51,062 bases of DNA, from assembly GCA_902790905.1 (NCBI GenBank), contig CADATO010000017.1, forward strand, positions 1 through 51,062, read 5' to 3'. The notes below the pieces were generated by a model that saw nothing but the letters and a program-made list of their open reading frames with translations, did no database searches and was not told where the DNA came from. Every line of letters starts with the position of its first letter. Position 1 is the stretch's first letter. A program made the position numbers and the translations under genes. Positions 34,727 through 42,390 of this stretch are shown in pieces. The stretch is from an uncultured Eubacteriales bacterium (GTDB lineage Bacteria; Bacillota; Clostridia; Peptostreptococcales; Anaerovoracaceae).

Positions 34727-35641
34727 TCAACGTTTTTTCAAATCCCTGACCGGGTTCTTCAGCGGCGCCATCGCAAATCCGTCCGGCCCCACGATCCGGC
34801 ACTCCGCTTCGTCCCCGTCCGCGATGGGGAACGCCCTTGGCGTCCCGGTCGAAAGCACATCCCCGGGATACCAGCCCTGAATGCTCGAGTGCAGCGACAC
34901 GAGGCGCGCCGGGCGGTGCGTCATGTTGGCAACCACATTCTCCGCATAGACCTCACCGTTGTGCACGCTCTGGACTTCCAGCTTCAGCACATCCGGCACC
35001 TCGTCCGGCGTCACGAGCTGCGGCCCGAACGAGAAGAACGTCGGAAAGTTCTTGACGATCGTCAGATACCGCGGGTTGCCCTGCACGTATTCGTTGCCCT
35101 TCAGGATCGATTCCTCGGTCATGTCGAGGATCGTCGTGTAGCCGGCCACCGCGTCGAGCCAGTTCTCCTCGCTCACGTCGCGACACTGCTTACCCATGAT
35201 GACCCCGAGCTCCGCCTCCGCCGTGGTGCGGGTGGCTTCTTTGAGTGCCGGCAGCTGGATCTCGTCGCCGTACCCGATGAGCGTGTCCGCCATCTTGAAG
35301 AAACTGCCCGGAAATCCCTGCGGCGCCGCGTCTCCGATGTCGCCCGCGTGGTCGACGTAGTTCAGCCCGATGCCGAAGATGCGCCGGGGGTTGCGGTAGA
35401 GCGGGGCGTAGACGACCTGCTCAAAAGGAATCGCCTCGTCCAGTGACTCCACGGCTGCTTTCCCGCTGCCGTTGTACCAGTCGGTCAGGTCGGAAAGTTC
35501 GCCGCTGTCGATGAGGTCGAACAGCTGCGTCTTCCAGTCCATCCCCTTCGCTTCGTTGAGCGCCTGGATCGGCAGGATGCCTTCTTTTGTCACAATGCCG
35601 GCGGTCTCTCTGCCGCCCAATCTGATGGTTGCTAATCTCAT
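34727..35641 (-). CDS. Fumarylacetoacetate-hydrolase-family protein
   Basis: The 304-residue product has an N-terminal FAH_N-like region and the catalytic FAH fold. GLNYVDHA, the metal-binding TTAEAELGVIMGKQ, and ILDMTEE with LSTGTPRAFPI near the end are visible. Family members include acylpyruvate hydrolases, oxaloacetate decarboxylases and catechol-degradation hydratases/isomerases; the substrate is not evident here. It follows the SDR gene by 38 bases and is probably co-transcribed. AGGAG precedes the ATG. Confidence 0.87.
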   Translation of the reverse strand: MRLATIRLGGRETAGIVTKEGILPIQALNEAKGMDWKTQLFDLIDSGELSDLTDWYNGSGKAAVESLDEAIPFEQVVYAPLYRNPRRIFGIGLNYVDHAGDIGDAAPQGFPGSFFKMADTLIGYGDEIQLPALKEATRTTAEAELGVIMGKQCRDVSEENWLDAVAGYTTILDMTEESILKGNEYVQGNPRYLTIVKNFPTFFSFGPQLVTPDEVPDVLKLEVQSVHNGEVYAENVVANMTHRPARLVSLHSSIQGWYPGDVLSTGTPRAFPIADGDEAECRIVGPDGFAMAPLKNPVRDLKKR

Positions 35642-35679
35642 AACTGATCTCCTGCTTCTAAATCTATGCTGCGTCCCGC

Positions 35680-36543
35680 CTACTTTGGCAGGTACAGTTT
35701 GCTGAGGATCGTCTCTTTCAGGCCGTCCGGCATGAACCGCAGCAGCGCCATCAGCGCCTTGTAGTCGAGGCCGACCGGCACGCGCGCCGGCGGATTCTTC
35801 TTCCCTGCGAGCGCCAGTGCGACCTTCGCCACACTGCCCGGGTCTCTGCCGTTCTGCTCGTCCGCCGCCATCTTCGCGATGCTCTTCTCCATCGTGTCCT
35901 GATAGGCGGCAGCGGTCTCTTCATCCTCCGCGAATGCCTTGTTGATCTCTTCCGTGATGCGCGCTGCCGTGAAGCCGGTCTTCGTATCGCCCGGCTCGAT
36001 GATCGAGGCCCGTACTCCGAACGGCCGCATCTCCATGCGCACCGCATCCGTGAACGCCTCGAGCGCATATTTACTCGATGAGTACTGGCTCTGCATCGGG
36101 ATGCTGACACGGCCGGCGATCGAGCCGATGACGAGCAGCAGCCCCCTGCCCTGCCGGCGCATCTTTGTCAGGCACGGCTGCGCCGCATTGAGCGTGCCGA
36201 AATAGTTCACTTCCATCTGGCGGCGGGTCGTCTCCTGCGGGGTGAGCTCCGCCGGTCCCGCCACGCCCATACCGGCGCAGAGGATGGCGATGTCGACCGC
36301 CGGGAGCGCTGCCACAAAGGCTTTCACGGCCGCTTCATCGGTCACATCGAGCGGACGCAGGGTCAGCGTGCCGCCGCCGGCAAACCGCTCCGTCACTTCC
36401 TCCGCAGACCGCGACACGCCGGTCACCTCGTAGCCGTTCCGTGCGAACAGCCGCGCGCACGCCCGGCCGATGCCGGAGGTGGCGCCTGTGACAAAGACAT
36501 GCTTGCCGTATACGTATTTCTTCTCTTCCGCTTTCTGTTTCAT
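35680..36543 (-). CDS. Short-chain dehydrogenase/reductase
   Basis: A 287-residue classical SDR with TGATSGIG, LCAGMG in place of NNAG, catalytic GSIAG...YSSSK and PGDTKTGF. The C-terminal part is that of the larger, membrane-near SDRs acting on lipophilic substrates. The ATG at 36543 has GGAG 9 bases upstream; the in-frame ATG at 36558 overlaps this site and is less likely. It is upstream of the FAH-family gene in a likely two-gene unit. Confidence 0.88.
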   Translation of the reverse strand: MKQKAEEKKYVYGKHVFVTGATSGIGRACARLFARNGYEVTGVSRSAEEVTERFAGGGTLTLRPLDVTDEAAVKAFVAALPAVDIAILCAGMGVAGPAELTPQETTRRQMEVNYFGTLNAAQPCLTKMRRQGRGLLLVIGSIAGRVSIPMQSQYSSSKYALEAFTDAVRMEMRPFGVRASIIEPGDTKTGFTAARITEEINKAFAEDEETAAAYQDTMEKSIAKMAADEQNGRDPGSVAKVALALAGKKNPPARVPVGLDYKALMALLRFMPDGLKETILSKLYLPK

Positions 36544-36613
36544 GATCGGTTTCTCCATTCGCCCGCCGCGCAGCAGGATCAGGCCGCGCCGGCAGAGCGA
36601 TTCTAATACAAAT

Positions 36614-36658
36614 ATTATAGCCCAAACGCATTATCTTTTTCGCGTGCCGCGCTATAAT
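36614..36658. promoter_or_regulatory. Divergent -10 elements between the SDR and SRAP genes
   Basis: TATAAT occurs on the minus strand at 36619-36614 and on the plus strand at 36653-36658, each correctly placed before a gene. Neither has a recognisable -35 at 17 bases, so the calls are weak. Confidence 0.4.
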
Positions 36659-36694
36659 AAAGAAAAAAGCACCCGTCCTTTGCGGAGGTATGCC

Positions 36695-37300
36695 ATGTGC
36701 GGAAGATACTATATCGAAAAAGGATTTGACGCCAAACTCGACGGACTGCTCCGGCGCACCCATGTCACCCGGCCGTCCGCCGATCCTTACCAGGGAGATA
36801 CGCGGGATGTCTTTCCGTCCGACCGGTCGCTGATCATCCACGCGTCCTACGATATCGGCGGGCATGTCATGACCACGGCCATGCGCTGGGGATTCACGAA
36901 CCCGTACGGCTCCGGCCTGCTCATCAACGCCCGCGCGGAGACGGCGCTCGAAAAGAAGACCTTTGCGGACAGCCTGCTGAAGCGTCGCTGCATCATCCCG
37001 GCCAGCGGGTTTTACGAATGGGATGCGCACAAGGCGCGGTACCGCTTCCGCAATCCGAACCACGGCCTTTTGCTCCTCGCAGGGTTTTACCGCGAAGAAG
37101 AGGACGGCCCGCACTTTACCATCCTGACCACAGAGGCCAGCGACCAGATGCGGCCGGTGCACGACCGCATGCCCGTCATGCTCGGACCGAAGGAGATCCA
37201 CCCCTGGATCTTCGATGAGTCGCACCTCGAGGAGTTCCTCACCCGCCCGCAGCGCAACCTGCTCATGGACCAGGACGAGGGGCAGATCAGTATGTTCTAA
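36695..37300 (+). CDS. yedK: SRAP (HMCES/YedK) abasic-site DNA-protein crosslink protein
   Basis: The 201-residue product begins MCGRYY, giving the catalytic Cys2 after Met removal. It retains the conserved N78 (INARAET), E108 (ASGFYEWD) and H156 (VHDRMPVML). SRAP proteins form a thiazolidine crosslink with abasic sites in single-stranded DNA. GGAGG precedes the ATG. Its TAA overlaps by 4 bases the TAG of the convergent Fic gene. Confidence 0.92.
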   Translation: MCGRYYIEKGFDAKLDGLLRRTHVTRPSADPYQGDTRDVFPSDRSLIIHASYDIGGHVMTTAMRWGFTNPYGSGLLINARAETALEKKTFADSLLKRRCIIPASGFYEWDAHKARYRFRNPNHGLLLLAGFYREEEDGPHFTILTTEASDQMRPVHDRMPVMLGPKEIHPWIFDESHLEEFLTRPQRNLLMDQDEGQISMF

Positions 37301-38205
37301 AGGGCCGCAAAGTCCGCCAGAAGCCGCCGGACCGTATCCTGTCCGTCCAGGCACGTATCCAGTAAATACCCCGGTTCCTCGTCCCACTTCGCGAGGCCCC
37401 GGTAATAAAACGCTTTCTTTGCGTCTTCGATGATGAACGGTACGATGTTCCACCGAAGGCATTCTTTCAGTGCAACCAGCCGGCCAACCCTGCCGTTGCC
37501 GTCCTGGAAGGGGTGGATGCGCTCGAATGCGCAGTGGAATGCAACGATATCGCGGAATCGCACTTCCTGCAGTTCCTCGTATTCTGCAAGCAGCGCCGCC
37601 ATCTTACCTGCGACCTCATCCGGCGAAGCCGTCTTCTTGCCCCCGACGAAATTCACCCGCTTTTTATACTCCCCCACTGCAAACCAAGGCAGTGTGCTGT
37701 CTTTGGTGTCGCGCTTGAGGATCGCGTGCAGCGCCTTGATCAGGTCTTCGGTCAGCGGTGCCTCGGCATGATCGATGACGTAGTCGATCGCCCGGAAGTG
37801 ATGGACCGTTTCCAGAATGTCGTCGACCGGCACCCCGTCTCCCGCGTCCACGGTATTGGTCTCAAAGATCATCCGCGTCTGCGCCTCGGTCAGCGTACTG
37901 CCCTCCATGTGGTTGGAGTTATACGTCATCCGCACCTGCAGCTCATGGTAGATCCCGCCCGAAATGCCGGCCTCCTTCTCATCCCGCAGCGCCTGCAGCA
38001 GTGCGTTGTCCGACTCTTCCCTGCAAAGCGACGCGGCCGGAGCCCCGAGGAAATCCGCCACCTTCTCCATAACCCTGGCGGACAGCTTTTCACCTTTTGC
38101 GATCTTGGCGACGGTACGCGAAGAGAGCCCGAGCTCTGTCGTCAGATCGGTCTTTTTATGCCCGGTTTTATCCAGTTGTGCGAGCAACCCCTCGTATGAA
38201 TACAT
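37297..38205 (-). CDS. Fic-domain protein with N-terminal HTH and inhibitory motif
   Basis: The 302-residue product has a Cro/C1-type helix-turn-helix (about 5-55), an inhibitory helix motif SNHMEG (97-102, S-x3-E-G) and the Fic core HPFQDGNGR (231-239), complete for AMP transfer. The inhibitory helix before the Fic core is the class II arrangement, in which the enzyme is self-repressed until displaced. The fused DNA-binding domain suggests it also controls its own gene. Target unknown; no antitoxin gene is adjacent. Confidence 0.88.
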   Translation of the reverse strand: MYSYEGLLAQLDKTGHKKTDLTTELGLSSRTVAKIAKGEKLSARVMEKVADFLGAPAASLCREESDNALLQALRDEKEAGISGGIYHELQVRMTYNSNHMEGSTLTEAQTRMIFETNTVDAGDGVPVDDILETVHHFRAIDYVIDHAEAPLTEDLIKALHAILKRDTKDSTLPWFAVGEYKKRVNFVGGKKTASPDEVAGKMAALLAEYEELQEVRFRDIVAFHCAFERIHPFQDGNGRVGRLVALKECLRWNIVPFIIEDAKKAFYYRGLAKWDEEPGYLLDTCLDGQDTVRRLLADFAAL

Positions 38206-38280
38206 ATTTCCATCTCCGCTATCTTTACTTTTTTATTGATTATAACACAGAATTGTAAAGATATATGGTGCTATCTGCAT

Positions 38281-38316
38281 AAAAAAAAGAAAGCCTCCCG
38301 ACCCCCTCGGAAGGCT
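38281..38316 (-). terminator. Terminator of the small-protein unit
   Basis: On the minus strand AGCCTTCCGA (38316-38307) pairs with TCGGGAGGCT (38301-38292, one G-T pair) and is followed by TTCTTTTTTTT. Confidence 0.85.
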
Positions 38317-38332
38317 GCAATGATAGGTACTT

Positions 38333-38518
38333 TTACGCGCGGTATGGATACGGTTCCTCCAGCAGCTGCTGCGCCCGGCTTCCCGTGCATGCATACGCCG
38401 TCCACGCCGACGCCGCTGTGACGGCCGCTTCCGCAATGATCCTGCGGAGTCCCTGTTCCTTCAAAGCGGCCGGGTTCTTAAGAATGGTGATGAGAATTGT
38501 CAGTGTAAGCATCGTCAT
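38333..38518 (-). CDS. Small protein of 61 residues with hydrophobic N-terminus
   Basis: The peptide starts MTMLTLTILITILKNPAALK, a short hydrophobic helix, then a basic amphipathic part (EQGLRRIIAEAAVTAA) and a tail with one cysteine. AAAGGAG lies 6 bases before the ATG. A consensus-like promoter lies upstream and a strong terminator lies 17 bases after the stop, which makes a complete single-gene unit. I do not recognise it; small membrane regulators or toxin-like peptides are possible. Confidence 0.6.
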   Translation of the reverse strand: MTMLTLTILITILKNPAALKEQGLRRIIAEAAVTAASAWTAYACTGSRAQQLLEEPYPYRA

Positions 38519-38557
38519 AGCGGGCTCCTTTCTGGCATCACTTCTTCTTTCACCTTC

Positions 38558-38586
38558 ACTATAGAATGAAAAAATCCACTTGTAAA
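38558..38586 (-). promoter_or_regulatory. Promoter of the small-protein unit
   Basis: On the minus strand TTTACA (38586-38581), a 17-base spacer and TATAGT (38563-38558). Confidence 0.7.
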
Positions 38587-38599
38587 ACAAATGGATTTT
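38571..38599. promoter_or_regulatory. 13-bp inverted repeat overlapping the small-gene promoter
   Basis: AAAATCCACTTGT and ACAAATGGATTTT form a 12 of 13 palindrome around AAA. It overlaps the -35 box of the small gene, so it may be an operator. Followed by TTTTTT on the minus strand, it could instead terminate the mobA-like transcript that ends at 38646. Both uses are possible. Confidence 0.6.
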
Positions 38600-38645
38600 G
38601 GGTCATTCATCAATATTTTTAATAGTTGATATTTTTTTCACATTT

Positions 38646-39374
38646 TCAACGCTTTTCGAGATCGTCCGGCGTATTGAGGTTGCGGAATCGCTCTTCCGGC
38701 ACGCCCTCTTCAGCTGCCCGCAATTCCTTCACCTGCAGTTTTGCCAGCGCCTCCCGCACCTTATAGTGCCCCCCGGCCAGCTGCCGGTGCAGAACAGGCA
38801 GACACGAAACGCCGTACCAGCCGAAGGCCACCTGCTGCCGGCCGTCTGCTGTCGTCCAGATGACCGCATCCGCTGGCGCGCCGTCCTCTGGCTTTTCGCC
38901 GTCGGCACCAATATGCGGCAGCATCTTTTCGATCACATCCGCCTCATAGTGCGGCGCATCGCACGGCACGAAGAACAGTCCGTCGATGCCTTCTTCTGCT
39001 GCCCTGCACAGGCACGCATAGATCCCGCCGATCGGACCTGCCACAACGCCGCCCTTTTCATCCGGCAGGCTGCAGATCCCCTGCAGATAGTCCGCATCCG
39101 GCACCACGGTCCAGCCATCCGGCACATCCTGTTCATACGCAGCCACAGAAAGACAGCACGGCATGCCCGTCCCGTCCAGGATCCGCGCAGTTCTCTCTAA
39201 GATCGTCTCCGGCGCACCTTCTCCGGCTATTGCTGCTTGCGCCGCATCGCCTATCGCCGATACACTTTGTCCGGCTGGCAGCAGCGCTTTGTTCACGCCG
39301 CCCATGCGGCTGCCGGCGCCGCCCGCCAGAACGGCACAGCCATATTGCGTTGTTGCCGGGTTTCTTGTTGCCAT
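38646..39374 (-). CDS. mobA: MobA-like molybdenum cofactor guanylyltransferase
   Basis: The 242-residue product has the nucleotidyltransferase signature LAGGAGSRMGGVNKALL (16-32), metal-binding VPCDAPHYE and NLNTPDDL near the C-terminus. MobA joins GMP to molybdopterin to make MGD, the form used by DMSO-reductase-family enzymes such as the one encoded upstream in the same gene string. There is an insert between the signature and the central domain compared with short MobA proteins. It starts 2 bases after the FAD-oxidoreductase stop. Confidence 0.87.
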   Translation of the reverse strand: MATRNPATTQYGCAVLAGGAGSRMGGVNKALLPAGQSVSAIGDAAQAAIAGEGAPETILERTARILDGTGMPCCLSVAAYEQDVPDGWTVVPDADYLQGICSLPDEKGGVVAGPIGGIYACLCRAAEEGIDGLFFVPCDAPHYEADVIEKMLPHIGADGEKPEDGAPADAVIWTTADGRQQVAFGWYGVSCLPVLHRQLAGGHYKVREALAKLQVKELRAAEEGVPEERFRNLNTPDDLEKR

Positions 39375-39376
39375 TG

Positions 39377-40705
39377 TTACGGTCTCCGTCCCTTTGGCTG
39401 CACACGTCTTTCTCTGCGCAGGTAATCAATGCAGTCCGTTACGGTCGTGGTTTCGGTCAGCGGCACCGTCGGGGTCAGATCCCAGGTGCCGGGACGCACA
39501 AGGGCATTCTTCTCCACTGTATCGAGGAGCAGATCCACATCCTCCAATGTGCCGATGATCTGCGCGCCAACCAGTTTGCCGCCCTCAAACAGGAGTCTGC
39601 GGTACCGGCCGGGACGCGATTCCTCGATGACACGGCCCTCTTCAGACAGACTCTGCTCGGTCTTGCCGAACGCTACGATCGAGAGGCCGCCCTTATGGGT
39701 CAGGAAGACCGCCACGGAGCCGGTGTAGCCGTGCAGCTTATCCGGTTCACGCCCTGCGAGCAGCGCCGCGCAGTGCCTGCCCGCGAGCTCGCCGCCGCGC
39801 TGGGCAGGTTCCCAGAACAGATGCAGCGCCGGGCCGCCGGTGAGTTTGTCCGTGGACTCGATGCAGTCGCCGCAGGCGTACACATCCGGGAGGTTCGTGC
39901 GCATATACGCATCCACCTTGATGCCGCCGGTCTCGCCGAGCTCCACACCGCTCGCCTGTGCCAGAGATACCTCCGGCCGCACGCCGATGCCCCAGAGGAT
40001 CAGGTCGCATGGGATCTCTCTTTTGGTTGTCACGACGCCTTCCACGCGTTCCGTCCCGATGACGCCCGAGACGCCTTCATCCGCGAGGACTTCCACGCCG
40101 GCGCGGTTTAAGGCCAGTGTCAGTTCGTCCGATGTCCGCTTATCCAGCGACTTCATGGAAAGCCACGGGAGCGCTTCCACCATGGTGACCTCTGAGAGGC
40201 CTCGGCTTTTCAGCGCCATGCTGCCCTCGAGGCCGATCGCCCCGGAGCCGACCACGACCGCCCGTTTTGCCGGGTAGCCGGTCATGCCGTCGATGTCGTC
40301 GATGGTCTTCAGGACGAAGTTGCCGGGCAGGTCTGTGCCGGGCATCCTGCGCAGCTGGATCGGAAATCCGCCGGTCGCAAAGATCAGTTTGCCGTATGTA
40401 AAGACCTTGCCCGCTTCTGTGGTGACGGTCTTCTTCTCCGCATCGACGGAAGCAACGCTGTCCCCCAGATGGACATCGATCTTCTTCGCTTTATATTCTT
40501 CCGGTTTGCGGACGAGCACTTTCTCAAGCTGCAGTTCGCCCGACAGATAGTCCGGGAGTGCCGGTGCCGAATACTCCGGATATGGTTCTTTGCCAAGGAG
40601 CAGGATCGATATAGCCGGGTTCTCCGCGCGCGCCGCAAATGCCGCGCTGCCGCCCGCCGCGCCGTTGCCAATGATGAGAAGGTCTGCGTGTTTTGCGCTC
40701 GCCAT
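39377..40705 (-). CDS. FAD/NAD(P)-dependent pyridine nucleotide-disulphide-type oxidoreductase
   Basis: The 442-residue product has FAD-binding IIGNGAAGG (11-19), NAD-binding VVVGSGAIGLEG and the second FAD motif DVYACGDCIES. No redox-active Cys pair follows the first motif, so it resembles NADH:rubredoxin/ferredoxin reductases or NirB-type flavoproteins. Placed between an AOR N-domain protein and MobA, it probably passes electrons between NAD(P)H and the iron-sulphur proteins. The ATG at 40705 lies just after the upstream gene's TGA. Confidence 0.88.
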   Translation of the reverse strand: MASAKHADLLIIGNGAAGGSAAFAARAENPAISILLLGKEPYPEYSAPALPDYLSGELQLEKVLVRKPEEYKAKKIDVHLGDSVASVDAEKKTVTTEAGKVFTYGKLIFATGGFPIQLRRMPGTDLPGNFVLKTIDDIDGMTGYPAKRAVVVGSGAIGLEGSMALKSRGLSEVTMVEALPWLSMKSLDKRTSDELTLALNRAGVEVLADEGVSGVIGTERVEGVVTTKREIPCDLILWGIGVRPEVSLAQASGVELGETGGIKVDAYMRTNLPDVYACGDCIESTDKLTGGPALHLFWEPAQRGGELAGRHCAALLAGREPDKLHGYTGSVAVFLTHKGGLSIVAFGKTEQSLSEEGRVIEESRPGRYRRLLFEGGKLVGAQIIGTLEDVDLLLDTVEKNALVRPGTWDLTPTVPLTETTTVTDCIDYLRRERRVQPKGRRP

Positions 40706-40706
40706 A

Positions 40707-41354
40707 TCACTCCGCCCCCTTCCCGAGGCAGGCTTCCCTGAGCGCCGCCAGAACGGCAGGCGTGCCGCCTTCCTGATAGTACCGCACATAGCCGTCGATC
40801 AGCCCCTGCGGATCCGCCACTTCGAGCGCCCCGGTGCCGGCCGCCGCGATGGCGCAGAGCCCCATCCCGCGCAGCGATGCCGAGACCGCCGCGTCCGCGA
40901 TGCACCGGCCGCCTGTTTCGATGACGCCGCCGTCTTCCGCGATGGCGATCACCGTGTCGTCCGTCAGATACCTGTCCCGGAGAGCGGAACGGAGCGCCAA
41001 GCCTTCATGAAACGCTCCGCCGCTTCGGACGATATCTGCAATATCATCAACGTGTCCCGCCCCGCCTTCGAGGACGAGCACGCCCGGGTTCGTTCTTTTG
41101 CCGGAAAGGACCAGCGCATCTGCGCCTGCATAGCGCAGCGCTGCCGCCAGTCTTCCGGTATATGTTGTTTTGCTGCCGTCCGGCATCCGCCAGGTCATCC
41201 GGTCGAACGCAAGACCGCCTGTGCCTGCAAGGACATCCGTTGCGAGCACCAGCGCATCGCCCGCCGTCTTCCGGGGCAGCGTCTTTCTCGTTTTCAATTC
41301 CAATGTGCCTGCCGCAAGGTCCGCAAAGAGGCACCGCCAGATCCGTTTGTTCAC
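40707..41354 (-). CDS. Stand-alone AOR N-terminal-domain-like protein
   Basis: This 215-residue protein resembles only the first domain of aldehyde:ferredoxin oxidoreductase (GRLAAALRYAGADALVLSGK and LVLEGGAGHVDDIADIV match the AGG-x-FG-x-LK-x-AGYDAL and LWG regions in layout). The two C-terminal domains carrying the iron-sulphur cysteines and most cofactor contacts are absent, and there is no continuing reading frame for them. It is therefore an orphan domain or a relic. Both ends are in tight operon contacts (ATGA overlap upstream, 1 base downstream), which argues for a functional gene. Confidence 0.7.
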   Translation of the reverse strand: MNKRIWRCLFADLAAGTLELKTRKTLPRKTAGDALVLATDVLAGTGGLAFDRMTWRMPDGSKTTYTGRLAAALRYAGADALVLSGKRTNPGVLVLEGGAGHVDDIADIVRSGGAFHEGLALRSALRDRYLTDDTVIAIAEDGGVIETGGRCIADAAVSASLRGMGLCAIAAAGTGALEVADPQGLIDGYVRYYQEGGTPAVLAALREACLGKGAE

Positions 41355-41833
41355 AGCGATTCCTCCTCTCCGGCCAGCACCATATGTGCATAGCGGCTGC
41401 GCTTTTCGCTGATCGCCGCCTCCACGTCTTCAAAGCGGAGCGCACCCTTTTCGCACACCTTCACGCACAGCGGATCGCCGCCGCACAGGTCGCAGGTCAC
41501 GAATGCGTTCTCTTTGTGATCGAGCACCACCGCGCCAACCGGGCACATGACCGCACACGCCGCGCAACGGAAACAGTCCCCGGTCTTTCTGCTCACCACG
41601 CCCGTCTCCGGATCCTTCGAGATGATCCCGCGCATGCAGGCGGTGACGCAGACCGGCTCCGTGCAGTGCTGGCAGTATGCCGCACGCAGCACTTCTGCCG
41701 GGCCGTCACCCGCGCGTTTGATCCGGATCCTAGCCTCGGACGGCTGCACAGCCCCGGTCTTCGCCAGAGAGCACAGCGCCTGGCAGGCGCCGCAGCCATC
41801 GCATTTAGATTGATCAAAAGTGAGTATCTTCAT
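41351..41833 (-). CDS. Multi-cluster 4Fe-4S ferredoxin-type electron carrier (HycB-like)
   Basis: The 160-residue product has four cysteine groups: CDGCGACQALC (11-21), CQHCTEPVCVTAC, CFRCAACAVMC and CDLCGGDPLCVKVC, enough for four [4Fe-4S] clusters. This arrangement is that of the electron-transfer subunits of molybdopterin enzymes and of AOR-linked ferredoxins. It would connect the molybdoenzyme, AOR-like protein and flavoprotein. It starts 2 bases after the upstream ferredoxin stop. Confidence 0.88.
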   Translation of the reverse strand: MKILTFDQSKCDGCGACQALCSLAKTGAVQPSEARIRIKRAGDGPAEVLRAAYCQHCTEPVCVTACMRGIISKDPETGVVSRKTGDCFRCAACAVMCPVGAVVLDHKENAFVTCDLCGGDPLCVKVCEKGALRFEDVEAAISEKRSRYAHMVLAGEEESL

Positions 41834-41835
41834 AG

Positions 41836-42390
41836 CTAGGGCTCCACTTTTGCAGCAAAGATATCCTGCCGCACATACGCATCTTCCGCATAGCGTTCGC
41901 GGATGATGCGCGAGATGTTTTCAGGCGTGTCGCAGAGGATCGCCTCTGCCGGACAGTTCGCAGCGCACGCCGGCTGGCCGCCTTCGTCGAGGCGCCCCAC
42001 GCACATCGTGCATTTCTGCATGCGGCCGTCGCTGCCGAACTGCGGCACCCCGAACGGACATGCCCACAGGCATTCGTGGCAGCCGATGCAGCGGTCTTTG
42101 TCGACGAGCACGATGCCGTCCTCTCTTTTGTATAACGCCCCGGTCGTACAGGCGCGCACGCACGGCGCATCGCCGCAGTGCTGACAGGGCATCGGCAGGA
42201 ACTGCAGGCGTTCCTCGAGCCCCTCGCCGGTCTCGACCTCGGTGACCATCGTGTAGCGCGGCCCTGCGGGCAGGTCATTCTCCAGTTTGCATACCGTCTC
42301 GCAGGCGCGGCAGCCCATGCAGCGCCGGATGTCGATGTAGAGCGTCCGCTGCGGCGTCGGTGCTGCCGATGTCTGCATGTTCATCTTCAT
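41836..42390 (-). CDS. 4Fe-4S subunit of the molybdoenzyme (DmsB/NrfC-like)
   Basis: The 184-residue product has CMGCRACETVC, CQHCGDAPCVRAC, CIGCHECLWAC and a final CTMC...CAANC, the DmsB/TtrB pattern of four clusters. It immediately follows the molybdopterin oxidoreductase gene (ATGA overlap) and is its likely electron-transfer partner. The ATG used has GGAGG 7 bases upstream; the long in-frame extension into the upstream gene is not expected to be translated. Confidence 0.9.
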   Translation of the reverse strand: MKMNMQTSAAPTPQRTLYIDIRRCMGCRACETVCKLENDLPAGPRYTMVTEVETGEGLEERLQFLPMPCQHCGDAPCVRACTTGALYKREDGIVLVDKDRCIGCHECLWACPFGVPQFGSDGRMQKCTMCVGRLDEGGQPACAANCPAEAILCDTPENISRIIRERYAEDAYVRQDIFAAKVEP

